A DNA stretch of 64,000 nt. Source: Neostapfia colusana. Taxonomy: Eukaryota; Streptophyta; Magnoliopsida; Poales; Poaceae. Of this stretch, positions 47,005-57,762 are shown piece after piece (position 1 is the first letter of the stretch; every line of letters starts with the position of its first letter). The notes under the pieces are model-generated. The model was not told the origin of the DNA and made no database searches. It worked only from the letters and a program-made list of their open reading frames with translations. The translations under genes and the position numbers were made by a program. The stretch is taken from the NCBI GenBank assembly GCA_030760725.1, contig JASWHV010000019.1:32057944-32121943 (forward strand), in the 5' to 3' direction.

Positions 47005-47717
47005 TGCCAGCATAAAATGGCACATTACAAGGTGCTATACGGAAGGAAATGCTGCACACCGCTTAATTGGTGTGAGTCCGGCGAGAGGTTCACCTTCGGG
47101 ATTGACCTTGTCAACAATGCGTGAGAACAAGTTCGGATGATTCAATCAAACTTGAGAGCCATACAATCTCGACAAAAGCAATATGCGGACCATAGGAGAG
47201 ACCTTATACAGTTTGATATCGGGGATCACGTGTATCTACGCGTATCTCTGATGAAAGGGGTAAACAGATTCGGGATAAGAGGAAGGTTGGCACCCCGATT
47301 CATCGGTCCGTTCATGATTTTGGAAATGTGTGGATCCGTTGCATACTGGCTGGAATTACCAGCATCACTCTCTGGTTTGCAAGATATATTTTACATATCT
47401 CAGCTGAGAAAGTGCCTCAAGTTTTCAACCACAGTTCAGCTGGGAGACATCGAGGAACTGAAACCGGATCTCACAGATTGGGAGAAACCGGTTCAGATCA
47501 TCGATGAGAGAACTCGAACCACACTCAACCGAACGCTGTGGTTCTATAAGTATTGTGGAGTAATCACTCTGAGGAGGAAGCGACATGGGAGAGCGAGGGG
47601 TTTCTTTGCACCAACTACCCGTAATTTTTAATGTCCCATATCCGGTAAATCTCCACCATCCCCTCTCTATCTTTCACCTTATAATCTTGGGACAAGATTA
47701 TTTTAAGGGGGGAGGAA
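47005..47717 (+). pseudogene. pol: Element C, third segment: integrase end, chromodomain and polypurine tract
   Basis: The reading resumes near ALYGRKC-like code (47035-47060) and includes CESGERFTFGIDLVNN. A TGA at 47122-47124 replaces an expected sense codon. From 47137 the frame is open through GRLAPRFIGPF, the GPY/F-type motif, with Arg where A and F have a stop. It continues to the chromodomain start (IIDERTRTTLNRTLWFYK), where a frame change gives a wrong tail to 47631. The tract TTTTAAGGGGGGAGGAA is at 47701-47717. Confidence 0.88.
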
Positions 47718-48085
47718 TGTAAAGGACCAAGTTTTGTGTTTGCTAAAGTGCTCCTCAACTCACACACACCTCAGCTCAAATGGTAGAAATCATTTAGACA
47801 TGGTTCAAGAGCAAGTAACAACCATCAATGGAATAATTATAGGAAGAAGGCACATAGTCCAAAAGTGGTAATTCCAACATGTTATCTTTAGAGGCTGAGC
47901 TCACTATTAAGTCCCAAACATTATTAGGAATGCTCATGCCAAGTTTCATGCCAATCCAAATATCTTTGGAGTACTTTTGGATACAATTATTGAAAAGGGA
48001 TAGTTTGAATTCGGGTTCAAATTTAAATTACTTTAATCACATGAAGTCAAAATATTTATTCATATTTAAAGTCAGCAAATTTTTC
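47718..48085 (+). repeat. 3' LTR start of element C
   Basis: TGTAAAGGACCAAG is homologous to the start of the A 3' LTR (14343). It is interrupted after TTTTC (48081-48085) by the inverted fragment G. Confidence 0.88.
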
Positions 48086-48763
48086 TGAGATACTCTTCGA
48101 GGACCCGAAGGTCCCAACAATCCAGGATCTCACTGAGGGGTGCTGCGATGGACAGCACCGGATAACACACATAAAAGGCGATGAGCGGAAGCTAAATTTT
48201 ATTTCATAAACTGTTTAGAAACATAATTTACATCAAGTATCATTTATAGTCTGCACTCGCAGGTATAGACTAAGCAAAAAGAGTTCATGTTCAGCATGTG
48301 AACGTGTTCTCACTAGCATACACACCACACTAACACGGCGGCGTGCACGGTCCCACTCATCGGTGTTTCCCTCCTGGGGGTCCGTATCCTTGTTGGGAGC
48401 CTCCTCCTCATAGAATCCTGCAAATGCTTCAAACACAAGCAGTGAGCACGATGGCTCAGCAAGACTGACCCGTCTCACCTAACATGTAACTCTATGTGCG
48501 GGAATTGAAGTGTACAGTGGGAAATCCTTTGCATAAGGACTTGCCTAAGTACTTGATCCTTACTTTCAAGTTTTAGCCTCATATTATTGGATAACCCTGT
48601 GCTAAGTCACATAAGAAGTCCTGAATCAAACAAGAAATTCATTCCTCTTATGGAACTTGCCTAAGGATGAAAATAAATTTGATTTGCTCTAAACTAAAGC
48701 ATGTCATTAACAATCAACATAAAGATTTCAACCAGCAACATTTTATCATGACAACTTGTCTGT
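48086..48763 (-). mobile_element. Fragment G: LTR 3' end of a family-1-like element, inverted
   Basis: Read on the minus strand it is the last 0.68 kb of a family-1-like LTR, with the acidic coding-like segment (about 48340-48422), the poly(A) region and the U5 hairpin (48139-48159), ending at 48086 as ...ATCTCA. It differs clearly from F. F is inserted at 48763. The continuation of G should lie beyond F and H, outside the window. Confidence 0.8.
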
Positions 48764-48992
48764 TGACACGACCCCACGGTCTTGTCGAGCCAGGATCACG
48801 CTGAGGGGTGCTGCGTTGCACAGCACCGTATAACACACGTCAAAGGTACAAAGCGGAAGCGAAATTTTATTACATAAACAAGTTTATGAACATGTTTACA
48901 TCAAAATAAGTTCAGTCTACACTCACAGGTGTAGACTACGCATCAAGTGCACGTTGAGCCCTTGAACGTGTCCTTGCTAGCACACACACACA

Positions 48993-49081
48993 CTAACTCT
49001 GCGGCGTGCACGACTCCCACTCGACGGGGTTCCCCTCCTGGGGTTCCGTCTCCTCTTCGGGAGTCCCTTCCTCATAGAACC
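48993..49081 (-). other. Second coding-like LTR segment of F, acidic
   Basis: After TTTTGCAG the frame FYEEGTPEEETEPQEGNP runs open to a TAG whose complement is at 48993-48995. Several differences from A are synonymous, and G shares the frame start FYEEEAP. It may be an exon, but it is not in phase with 50161-50246 under the simplest joining. Confidence 0.35.
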
Positions 49082-50160
49082 CTGCAAAATCTTCAAACAC
49101 AAGCAGTGAGCATGAAGGCTCAGCAAGTCTGACCCATCTCACCTAAACATGGAACTTCTACATGAGGGGTAATGGGTTACATGAGGTAAAATCATTTGCA
49201 AGGACTCGCCTAATTAGTAGAACCTTATTTTCAAGTTTTAGCAGTAGGTTGTGGAGAACCTTACGCTAAGGTACATGAGAGAGCTGCAATCAAACAAGAA
49301 ACGCATTTCTCTCATGTACTTTGCCCAAAGTTGAAATGAACTTTAATTAGCTCTAAACTACAGCAAACCATTAACAAGCAAAGTTCACCTTTCAATCAGC
49401 AGCATTTTAACATGTAACTAGCCTGTTCTTTCTACGTCATGGTACAGTGAACAAGTGGTACTCACTGACCGCGAGGGACGGTGATTATAATCGATTTACA
49501 CCTGCAGGGTTACCCGAACAACCCGTCACGTACGCCCGTACTCGATGTTGCCTACAACAACCATCACGGACGCCGTATGCGACTACCTTTCACCAGTTAG
49601 CCAAATGTTGAACCGGTCCAATCGTCCCGAGCAAGAGGTCTCTGCACGCGCATCTCAGTGCCGCCAGCCAATTTACACCTCGAGCTCTCAACCTACCCTC
49701 TGAACGACCAGCTATACCTCAACACCCAGCTACCCGAGTTACATCAGTTTCCCGGTTCCCATATAGCCGGTAGGTCTTCAGTACTGTTCTAGCTTGTTCA
49801 ACAGGCCCGCACACGGCTCGGTCCTCAATCGACACAAGCGAAGCTATAGCACACAGGCCCCAAAGTCCTGCTGCCCTTACTCTCCGCTCGGCCTCATCTT
49901 TCTTGCCATGTGTATCATGTGCTATCTCTACCCGAGTCGAGTGCCTCTCCTATGCTCGCGAGTAGTTCCAACTACTCGTCTTGTACCGAATCCTACACTA
50001 TCTTAGCATTGCAGTAGCTAATGGGGTTTGCAATCCTAAACCCAACCCATGGTTTTCTTGGCTATGCAATTGGGTTTCCAAACAAGACTCTAATGCAAAG
50101 AATAAGGTATTCAAGTATGTGCTCAAAACAATAAAAACTTGTAAAAAGGTTAATGCAAAC

Positions 50161-50246
50161 CGGAGCTTGCCTTGCTGCTCTTGGTCGTAGGCTATCTGTT
50201 CCTCCGGAGTAATGAAGTCTAGGACTTCGGGTTCCTCCTCGACCTT
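50161..50246 (-). CDS. Coding-like LTR segment (putative exon) of F
   Basis: The frame KVEEEPEVLDFITPEEQ... is the same as in A (16775-16860), with mostly synonymous differences. An in-frame ATG ten codons upstream of the segment (MYCFYHV) is present in both F LTRs. The second F copy is at 61585-61670. The segment ends at the conserved donor-like site. The product would be a small acidic peptide or a leader fused to Gag; both are inference. Confidence 0.5.
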
Positions 50247-52842
50247 AGTGTCTACATGATAGAAGCAATACATGTATTAATTTAAATTCAGTTGTATTAA
50301 CTTTTAAACTTGTGAAGTCTATAACTCTTACTAGACAAACCCAATGACTGTGAAACTTTTACTGTGGCTTGGTTCCAACCTAAACAGAGACTTGGTCAAG
50401 TTTTAGTTGCAGCAAAGCTCATTTGAGCCCTCCATAATTAATCATGTACTTGACCTTAATTGAAGGCTTTTAGGGTGTTCTAAGGATTTTCATGAAACAA
50501 ACTATGACTTTCTGAAAACTGGATTTTCAGAGGGTTCTAATGGAGTTGGTCTCACTTAATTTGAAGGTTCCTAGCTAAAGACATGAGCTAAACAATTTCA
50601 GAGAAAATTCTGAAAATGCTTCTGAACATTTTCTATTTTCTCTGCAACAGTTTCACTAATCACACCATTAGGTGGACCAAATGAGCTCGAATTGATCTGA
50701 AATTTTTATGGTAGTTCAGGGATATTTTGTTGAACATCCCAGCAAAATTTCAGGATCTTCCTCCAAAGGTTCTCCAGTTAAAATTCCAAACAGTTTAAAC
50801 TTTGAGGAATTAATTCTGGATAATTAAGGATTTTCATGAAGTGAAACTTGATTTGCTGGAAAGTTCTCAGAGAGCTGAATCCAACAAAATTTGGTTCACT
50901 CGATTTGGAGCTTTCTAGCCAAAGTTATGAGGATTTGAAGTTTGGAAGAATTCTGAAAATCGGGGAAAAAGTTTAAACTCTCGGGGGCCCGCGGTAACAA
51001 GTGTTGAGCGCGGAGGTGTCCGGCACACTGAGGCCCAAAGGGAATTTGCGCGCCAGCACAGCTGATCCCAGCCACACCCGATCTCAATTTAAATTCTTCA
51101 GTCGCTGACACGTGGGCCAGCCGGCTTCTTCTTCCTCCCGCCACTCGCTCGCGCCCGCGCCGCCGACCTCGCCGGAGCAGACCCGGAGCTCGCAGGCTCG
51201 CCGCTGCCGGACCTCCCATGGTCTGAAAATCGCCGTCAGGGGGTTATCAACATCGAGGAACACGTCGGTGGTGTCAGGTCGGGCTGGGGGTGACCGGAAA
51301 TAGCCCGGCGACGTGCCGCGGCCTCGGTTGAGGTTCGGCGCCGTCGACCGTGGGTTCTAACCCGCCAACACCTCGAACAAACGGTTCTACAGCATCAGTG
51401 TACTTCTAGGAAGCTCGACAAGGTGTCAAAAGGGTTCAGCGATGGCGGCAAGTCGGTCGGCACCGTGTGACCGATCGTGCCCGCCATGACCGCCCTCGAT
51501 CGAGCTCGAAATTCATCACTCCTAGACAGTTTCACGCCACGGATGCAGAAAAGAACATGATCGCCGGCTAGTCCAGCGTCTATGTGCAAGATTTGATAAC
51601 CACCAAAAGATCATAGAGCGATAATTTGAATAATCCGTACCGGAAGCTCGGTTTACGGTCGCCGGAGCAAAAACTGGAAATTCTCTGTGGATTCTTCACG
51701 GTTTGCTTCCAAACTTGGAGGAGAGCAGCACGGTGATCGCGCGCTCCTGTTGCCTTTCTTGCTGGACTGTGAAAACGCCTGTGGAACGCTGTCCACGGGC
51801 GCCTGACTCTCGGCTGAGGCTAGGTCGCCACGGTAGCGATCGTTTTCGGGCAAAGGAGGTCGGAACTCGGGGTTTCTGGCGTTGGGGAGGTGGAGTGCGA
51901 CCTCAGGTTGCTGTCTAGCAGCTCAGGAACGAAGGAGGAGATTGTTTTGCTGGTTTTCCCGATTGAGCAGAGAGCTGCAGCGAGAAACAATGCCGCTGCT
52001 CGGGTTTGCCCGCGAGAAGATAAAGCCGGCCGACTCCTGCTCCGCTGAGGTGGTGCCGGTCGCGTGGGGGTGCGAGCAAGCCGCCCTGGGCGCCAGCGCG
52101 CAGAGAGGGGAAGCAGCTGGTGGCGCCGGTAGCTGCTCGGTGGCACAGCCGACAGCTGCTCGGTGGAATTTCCCACCGAGGCTGTGACTTTGTGTGCAAG
52201 TTTTGCCTCCTTCTCTCTATGACATGTGGGTCCCACCCAGGGTTTTAACCTCTGAAATTTACTACTAATCACTGTTGTAAACAGTGAGCCCCAAAATACC
52301 CCTGATGATTCAAATTATTCACTCATGAGTCATTTGAATTGAGTAGAATTCAAATTGGGTTTGGTTTGAATGAATTTCAGCACAAGTTCAGTTTTGAATT
52401 CAAATAAAGTTTGAATTTGTCCCACTTAGCTCATGTCAAGATCAACTCCAAATGGTGTGAAAATTGGTGTGTGAGCTCACAAAAATGTGCTGAATAAGAA
52501 TATGCCTACCACTTTTAAATTCATGGGATAAAAACAGTTTGAATTTGAATATGGTTTCAAACTGCCCTCTTTCTAACTATACCCAAAATGACCTTAAAAA
52601 GTTTTGAATTTGGGTGAAACTTGGCATTTACATCCTTAGCAATGTGTAGGAGTTTTCATATGTCCAGCCCACCTATATCACATGTGGGAAATACCACTTT
52701 TGCAATATGTGAGTTTGTTCTCTAATGAGCATGTTGATGGTGGTTACTTGCTCTTCATTTGTGTTCATCAACTTACTTCAAATGAGGTGTGTGGTGTGGT
52801 GATGAACACTTCAAATAGGTGTCAAAAACTGAGGACCTTACA

Positions 52843-52858
52843 TTCCTCCCCCCTTAAA
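52843..52858 (-). other. Polypurine tract of F
   Basis: On the minus strand TTTTAAGGGGGGAGGAA abuts the LTR start at 52842. Confidence 0.93.
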
Positions 52859-52911
52859 AGAATCTCGTCCCGAGATTATAAGGTGAAAATGAGAGAGAGA
52901 ACGGTGGAAAA

Positions 52912-53261
52912 TTACCGGATATGCGACGTGAAAAAGTTGGGGTAGTTGGTGCGATGAAATCCTTCGCTCTCCCATGTTGCTTCGTCTACGGAGTGATTAC
53001 TCCATAGAACCTTGTAGAACCACAACGTGCGGTTGCATGTGGTTCGGGCCTTTTCATCAATAATCTGCACCGGTTCCTCCCGATAGGTGAGATCCGGTTG
53101 CAGTTCTTCAATATCTTCCAGCTGAACGGTAGTTGATAGCTTAAGACACTTCCTCAGCTGGGCAATGTGAAAGATGTCGTGCACACCGGAAAGTGCTTTT
53201 GATAATTGTAGCCGGTTGCCACTGATCCACATCTTTCGGTAATCTGAAATGGACCGATGAA
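52912..53261 (-). pseudogene. pol: Integrase C terminus and chromodomain of F, downstream of the stop
   Basis: After the TGA at 53262-53264 the code continues with FIGPF-like residues. It loses one base near 53215 and is then open as VHDIFHIAQLRKCLK ... IIDEKARTTCNRTLWFYKVL to the element's end codon. The last part is a chromodomain-like tail, which in chromoviruses guides integration to chromatin. Two lesions separate it from the main frame. Confidence 0.85.
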
Positions 53262-56200
53262 TCAGGGTGCCAACTTTCCTCTCACCCCAAATCTGTTTAT
53301 GCCCTTCATTGGAGACACCCGTAGATATACGTGATCTCCAACTTCGAATTGTAATGGGCTCCTTCTCCGGTCCGTGTACTGTTTCTGACGGGATTGAACG
53401 GCTTTTAGGTTCGCTTGAATCAATCGAACCTTTTCTTCTGTGTTGTTGACGAGGTCAATCCCGAAGGTAACCCTTTCGCCAGATTCACACCAATTCAGTG
53501 GTGTGCGGCATTTCCGCCCGTATAGAGCCTCGTAGGGCGCCATCTTGATGCTGTCTTGGTACCCATTGTTGTACGAGGACTCGGCTAACGGCAAGTGATC
53601 ATCCCAATTCTTGCCGTGGTTGATAGCGCAAGCTCGTAGCATGTCTTCTAAGATCTGATTTACCCGCTCGGTTTGGCCATCCGTCTGCGGGTGGTACGCT
53701 GAACTACGGATCAGCTTTGTCCCCAAGGAAGCGTGTAGCTGCTCCAAAAAACGGGACACAAATAAAGTGCCCCGATCCGATATGATAGTACGGGGTACGC
53801 CGTACAAGCATAGGATCCGTGAGATGTACAGTTCAGCGTACTTCTTGGCGTTGTAGTTGGTGTTGACCGGGATGAAATGGGAAACTTTGGTGAGCCGATC
53901 GACGATCACCCACACAGAATCATGTTTCTGCAAGGTGGTGGGTAAACCGACGATGAAGTCCATGCTCACATCCTCCCATTTCCAGGCAGGAATGCCCAGT
54001 GGTTGCAGCAGTCCCGGTTTCCGCATATGGTCTGCCTTCACCCTTCCACATGTATCACACTCGGACACGTATTTTGCAGTCTCACGCTTCATCCGTGTCC
54101 TCCAATACTTGCTTCTGAGTTCTTGATACATTTTGTTGCTGCCGGGGTGAATAGAAAATTTTGACAAGTGAGCCTCATCAAAAATTTTCTTCCGTAATTC
54201 CGGGTTTCGGGGTACGACGATCCGGTCCTTGAACCATAGGACGCCGTCTCGGTCCTTCCGGAAACATTTCAACTCCCCACTGTCTACACGTCTCCGCAAA
54301 TGTGACATGCCCTTGTCATTCTTCTGGGCTACCGCTATCTCTTCACGGATGGTGGGGATCAAAGCTAGGTTGTAGAGAGCTCTGTGTGGAATCACATGTA
54401 GTGGTGGTTCGCTCTCTTCCAACAGTGTGATGGTCAGATTGTTGACGTGTGACTTGCGGCTCAGCGCATCTGCCACTACGTTTGCCTTGCCCGGATGATA
54501 ATGGATCTCTATTTCGTAATCCTTTATCAATTCTAACCATCTTCGCTGCCTCATGTTCAACTCCTTCTGTGTGAATATGTACTTGAGGCTTTTGTGGTCG
54601 ATATATAAATGTACGAGGTTACAGAGTAGGTAGTGCCTCCACATTTTTAGTGCAAGTACCACGGCAGCGAGCTCCAAGTCGTGGGTTGTATAATTCTGCT
54701 CATTGTTTCTAAGCTGCCGTGATCCATACGCGACCACTCTTCGGTCTTGCATCAGCACACATCCGAGCCCAATGCCGGATGCATTGCAGTACACATCGAA
54801 CGGTTTTGTTGTGTCTGGCTGTGCCAAAACCGGTGCTGATGTCAGGTGCTTGACTAAAGCCTTGAACGCTGCTTCGCATGCTGGACTCCAAACATATTTG
54901 GTAGCCTTCTTCAGCAGCTCTGTCATTGGCTTGGCAATCTTCGAGAAGTTCGGAATGAACCTCCGATAATATCCCGCGAGTCCGAGGAAACTCCGTACCT
55001 CGTGAACAGTTCTCGGGGATTTCCAATTCAGCACTCGAGTGATCTTGCTCGGATCTACAGCGATACCCTCCGCTGAGATGATATGCCCGAGAAAAGGCAC
55101 TTGCGATATCCAGAACTCGCATTTTCTGAATTTCGGGTATAGCTTGTGATCCCGCAGACGTTGCAAGACTATACGCAGATGCTTCTTGTGATCTTCTTCC
55201 CATTTGGAATATACCAGGATATCATCGATGAAGACCACGACAAACTTGTCCAGCTCCGGCATGAATACCGAATTCATTAAGTACATGAAGTGAGCTGGAG
55301 CATTGGTGAGGCTAAAGGACATGACCAGGTACTCATAAAGTCCGTACCTTGTTGAGAAAGCTGTCTTTGGAATGTCCTCAGCCCTTATCTTATTCTGATG
55401 GTACCCGGATCTTAAATCCATCTTGGAAAAGATCTTTGCTTCGCCCAACTGATCAAACAACATGTCGATCCGTGGCAACGGGTACTTGTTCTTGATGGTT
55501 ATGACATTTAATGGACGATAGTCCACGCAAAGCCGTAACGTCTCATCCTTCTTCTTGACAAATAATGCCGAACAGCCCCATGGCGAGAAGGTCGGCCTAA
55601 TAAAACCGTTCTCCAGAAGGTCCGTGAGCTGAGTCTTCAGTTCAGCCAACTCCTTGGGCGCCATCTTGTACGGCCTTCGGGATATTGGCATGGTTCCCGG
55701 TGCAAGTTCAATCTTGAAGTCCACCTCTCTATCGGGTGGCATGCCCGGCAAATCGTCAGGGAATACATCAGGGAACTCTCGGACCACTGGAATATCTTCT
55801 AATCTGATGGTTGTGGCTTGATAGACACATGGAAGTTTTATTTCTGGACTGTCCAGAAATAATGAGTGAGACTCGTGCACTCCTGAGTTCAAGTGCACAA
55901 CTCGGAGGACAGTGTCTAAAACAGCGCCGTGGCGGGTTAACCACGACATCCCTAAGATGACATCGACCTTTTGTCCCTCTAAAATTATGAGAGACGTAGG
56001 GTAAACTCTACCCTCTAAGCATAATGGCGCTTTTGGGACCATCATGCTTGCTGAAATTTTCCCACCCGGTGAACAGATCACATAAGGACAATCGGTGGGT
56101 AGTATTTGCAAGCTATACTTATCAATGAAAGCTTGGCTAATGAAGCTATGCGTGGCGCCTGAATCAAATAATATTATAGTGGGATGCTGGTGGAGTTGGA

Positions 56201-56996
56201 ACATACCCGCAAGGATTGGCTCGCCCTCCGGCACGTCCTCTATGGCAAGATGGTGGACAGTGCCGGGCCTAGGGTTTGCCCGCCGCGCATTAGTAGGGTT
56301 CCGGGGTTGATTCCTCCCCGGAAACTGCGGTGCAACTCCGCCGCCTTGCCTCTCCGGGCAACTGCTCGCGAAGTGTCCTGGACGACCACACTTGTAACAT
56401 GTGGCCGCTGCTGGTGTAGTGCTCGGGGGACGAAAGCCCGGCATGCGTTGCTGAGGTGCATACGCACGTGGCATCGCCCGCTGCTGCTGTTGTTGTTGCG
56501 GTGGTGGTACTGGCAGTGCCGGCCTGAATGCCAGTGAAGAGTACGGCCGACTGCGGAACGGCATCAACCGCTGTGGTGGCTGCCAGCGTGGACCTGATGG
56601 TGGGCGATTCACCATCCGAAACTTCTGAGAAGGACCGCCTCCTTCTCTGCTGCTCTGCGGCGCGCTTCGCTTTCTCTCCGCCGCCGCTAACTCCTTGGCG
56701 GAGTCCTCCTGAACAATCGCAGCATCAACGATGTCGTTGAGGCTTCCGCGATTGAACATCGCCAACTTGTCCTTCAGGAGCGGGTTAAGCCCCTGGTAAA
56801 AATGGTCCTGCCGCTTCTCGTCGGTATTGGCATGATACGACGCATAAAGCGCGAGATCGTTGAACGCCCTGGAGTATTCCAGCGCGTTCCGGCTCCCTTG
56901 CTGCAGGTGCAGGAACTCCTGCGTTTTCCTCTTCATCAGACCTGGCGGTATGTGATAGGCCCTGAAGGCCGTCCGGAACTCCGTCCAGGTCATCAC
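53262..56996 (-). CDS. gag-pol: gag-pol of element F, 1244-codon open frame (C terminus truncated)
   Basis: Domains in order are capsid part (1-110), zinc knuckle CYKCGRPGHFASSC (200-213), protease LFDSGATHSF with Asp278, RT (about 430-600) with FIDD at 589-592, RNase H (about 733-850) and integrase zinc region (H942, H949, C979, C982). The integrase core has Asp1012, Asp1073 and Glu1109, spaced D,D(35)E. The first RNase H Asp is Asn738 in VYCNAS, where A and D have Asp, so RNase H should be inactive. The frame ends with TGA right after GKLAP, before the GPY/F motif. The listed start MMTWTEF is internal: a frameshift at 56997-57011 separates it from the true gag start. It makes no complete particle protein as it stands. 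Confidence 0.93.
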   Translation of the reverse strand: MMTWTEFRTAFRAYHIPPGLMKRKTQEFLHLQQGSRNALEYSRAFNDLALYASYHANTDEKRQDHFYQGLNPLLKDKLAMFNRGSLNDIVDAAIVQEDSAKELAAAERKRSAPQSSREGGGPSQKFRMVNRPPSGPRWQPPQRLMPFRSRPYSSLAFRPALPVPPPQQQQQQRAMPRAYAPQQRMPGFRPPSTTPAAATCYKCGRPGHFASSCPERQGGGVAPQFPGRNQPRNPTNARRANPRPGTVHHLAIEDVPEGEPILAGMFQLHQHPTIILFDSGATHSFISQAFIDKYSLQILPTDCPYVICSPGGKISASMMVPKAPLCLEGRVYPTSLIILEGQKVDVILGMSWLTRHGAVLDTVLRVVHLNSGVHESHSLFLDSPEIKLPCVYQATTIRLEDIPVVREFPDVFPDDLPGMPPDREVDFKIELAPGTMPISRRPYKMAPKELAELKTQLTDLLENGFIRPTFSPWGCSALFVKKKDETLRLCVDYRPLNVITIKNKYPLPRIDMLFDQLGEAKIFSKMDLRSGYHQNKIRAEDIPKTAFSTRYGLYEYLVMSFSLTNAPAHFMYLMNSVFMPELDKFVVVFIDDILVYSKWEEDHKKHLRIVLQRLRDHKLYPKFRKCEFWISQVPFLGHIISAEGIAVDPSKITRVLNWKSPRTVHEVRSFLGLAGYYRRFIPNFSKIAKPMTELLKKATKYVWSPACEAAFKALVKHLTSAPVLAQPDTTKPFDVYCNASGIGLGCVLMQDRRVVAYGSRQLRNNEQNYTTHDLELAAVVLALKMWRHYLLCNLVHLYIDHKSLKYIFTQKELNMRQRRWLELIKDYEIEIHYHPGKANVVADALSRKSHVNNLTITLLEESEPPLHVIPHRALYNLALIPTIREEIAVAQKNDKGMSHLRRRVDSGELKCFRKDRDGVLWFKDRIVVPRNPELRKKIFDEAHLSKFSIHPGSNKMYQELRSKYWRTRMKRETAKYVSECDTCGRVKADHMRKPGLLQPLGIPAWKWEDVSMDFIVGLPTTLQKHDSVWVIVDRLTKVSHFIPVNTNYNAKKYAELYISRILCLYGVPRTIISDRGTLFVSRFLEQLHASLGTKLIRSSAYHPQTDGQTERVNQILEDMLRACAINHGKNWDDHLPLAESSYNNGYQDSIKMAPYEALYGRKCRTPLNWCESGERVTFGIDLVNNTEEKVRLIQANLKAVQSRQKQYTDRRRSPLQFEVGDHVYLRVSPMKGINRFGVRGKLAP

Positions 56997-57011
56997 TCGG
57001 TCGGTGGGCTT

Positions 57012-57473
57012 TCAAGCACAGAAGTTGGCCCACCACACGTTCGCGGATCCTTGGAGCTGCTGGACCGCGAACTGAGTCTTGCGCTGCTCACTTATCTGGA
57101 GCAGCCCGAACTTCATCTCTATGGCGCGGAGCCAGTTGTCCGCGTCAAGAGGTTCATCCGCCCTTGAGAATACCGGGGGATGAGTAGCCAGGAAGTTGGA
57201 GTAGGAGCTCTGTTGACGCTCCTCCCGGTCTTGACGTCTCTTTGGGCGAGACGTATTCGCAATTAAAGTTTGCAGCAGCTCCGTGTGCTGCTGATGTGAA
57301 CCCGCCATTGCCGCGATGATGTCGGCCAATGTAACCGTTGGCAGCGGCGGTGGCGGTGTTTGCTGTTGCTGTTGCTGCTGCTGTTGTCCCGAGAAGTCCT
57401 CGGGAGGCTGTTGGGAGGTCTCTCCCCCTTGACTAGTACCCCCAACATCCGGGTTGGCACGAGTACGCGTCAT
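57012..57473 (-). pseudogene. gag: N-terminal gag of element F
   Basis: The ATG (57473-57471, MTRTRANPDVGG) follows an acceptor-like TTGAATTTCAG and one base. The part includes a Gln/Pro-rich stretch (SGQQQQQQQQQTPPPP), a helix, and the start of the capsid domain (NFLATHPPVFSRADEPLDAD ... VWWANFCA). It ends in a TGA caused by a small indel; the remainder continues in another frame from 56996. Confidence 0.88.
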
Positions 57474-57762
57474 TCTGAAATTCAAAACAGCAGCAATTAG
57501 CACATGTCTTACTTAAAAATTTCCATATGCAACAGTAGGTATTGAAGTGACACATGAATAATTTGCACAACATTCACATATATTGATAAAGCATAAACTT
57601 TATACAAGATACATTATTCTTGGGTCTCCGAGAAGTCGTGCTCATGTCGTCACTACCTATACATACGCTACTGTCTACACGACATGTCACCGATTACAAA
57701 ATTTGGGCTACACTATCCTAGCTGCCCTACATGGCAACTCTAACCCCCTACTCGGAGTAGAA
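57474..57762 (-). other. Spacer between ORF1 and gag of F
   Basis: It is homologous to 5750-6025 of A, with the same TATAAAG/CTTTAT inverted repeat (near 57588-57608) and the same acceptor-like end. No ORF is conserved in it. Confidence 0.5.

Larger units (their letters stand above)
48764..52842 (-). repeat. 3' LTR of element F (4079 bp)
   Basis: On the minus strand it starts TGTAAGGTCC at 52842 and ends ...GGGTCGTGTCA at 48764. It holds GTGGGTCCCAC (52226-52236), a GC-rich part (51000-52200), the coding-like segments (50161-50246 and 48993-49081) and the U5 hairpin (48807-48827). Confidence 0.93.

Noticed and set aside
48086..48763. Possible MITE or independent small inverted element
   Set aside because: Its minus strand is homologous to the family-1 LTR 3' end, including the U5 hairpin, so it is an LTR fragment.
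53262..53264. Programmed readthrough or recoding at the shared TGA
   Set aside because: F also has a frameshift soon after, and no supporting downstream structure is evident by eye. Kept only as a remote alternative in the findings.
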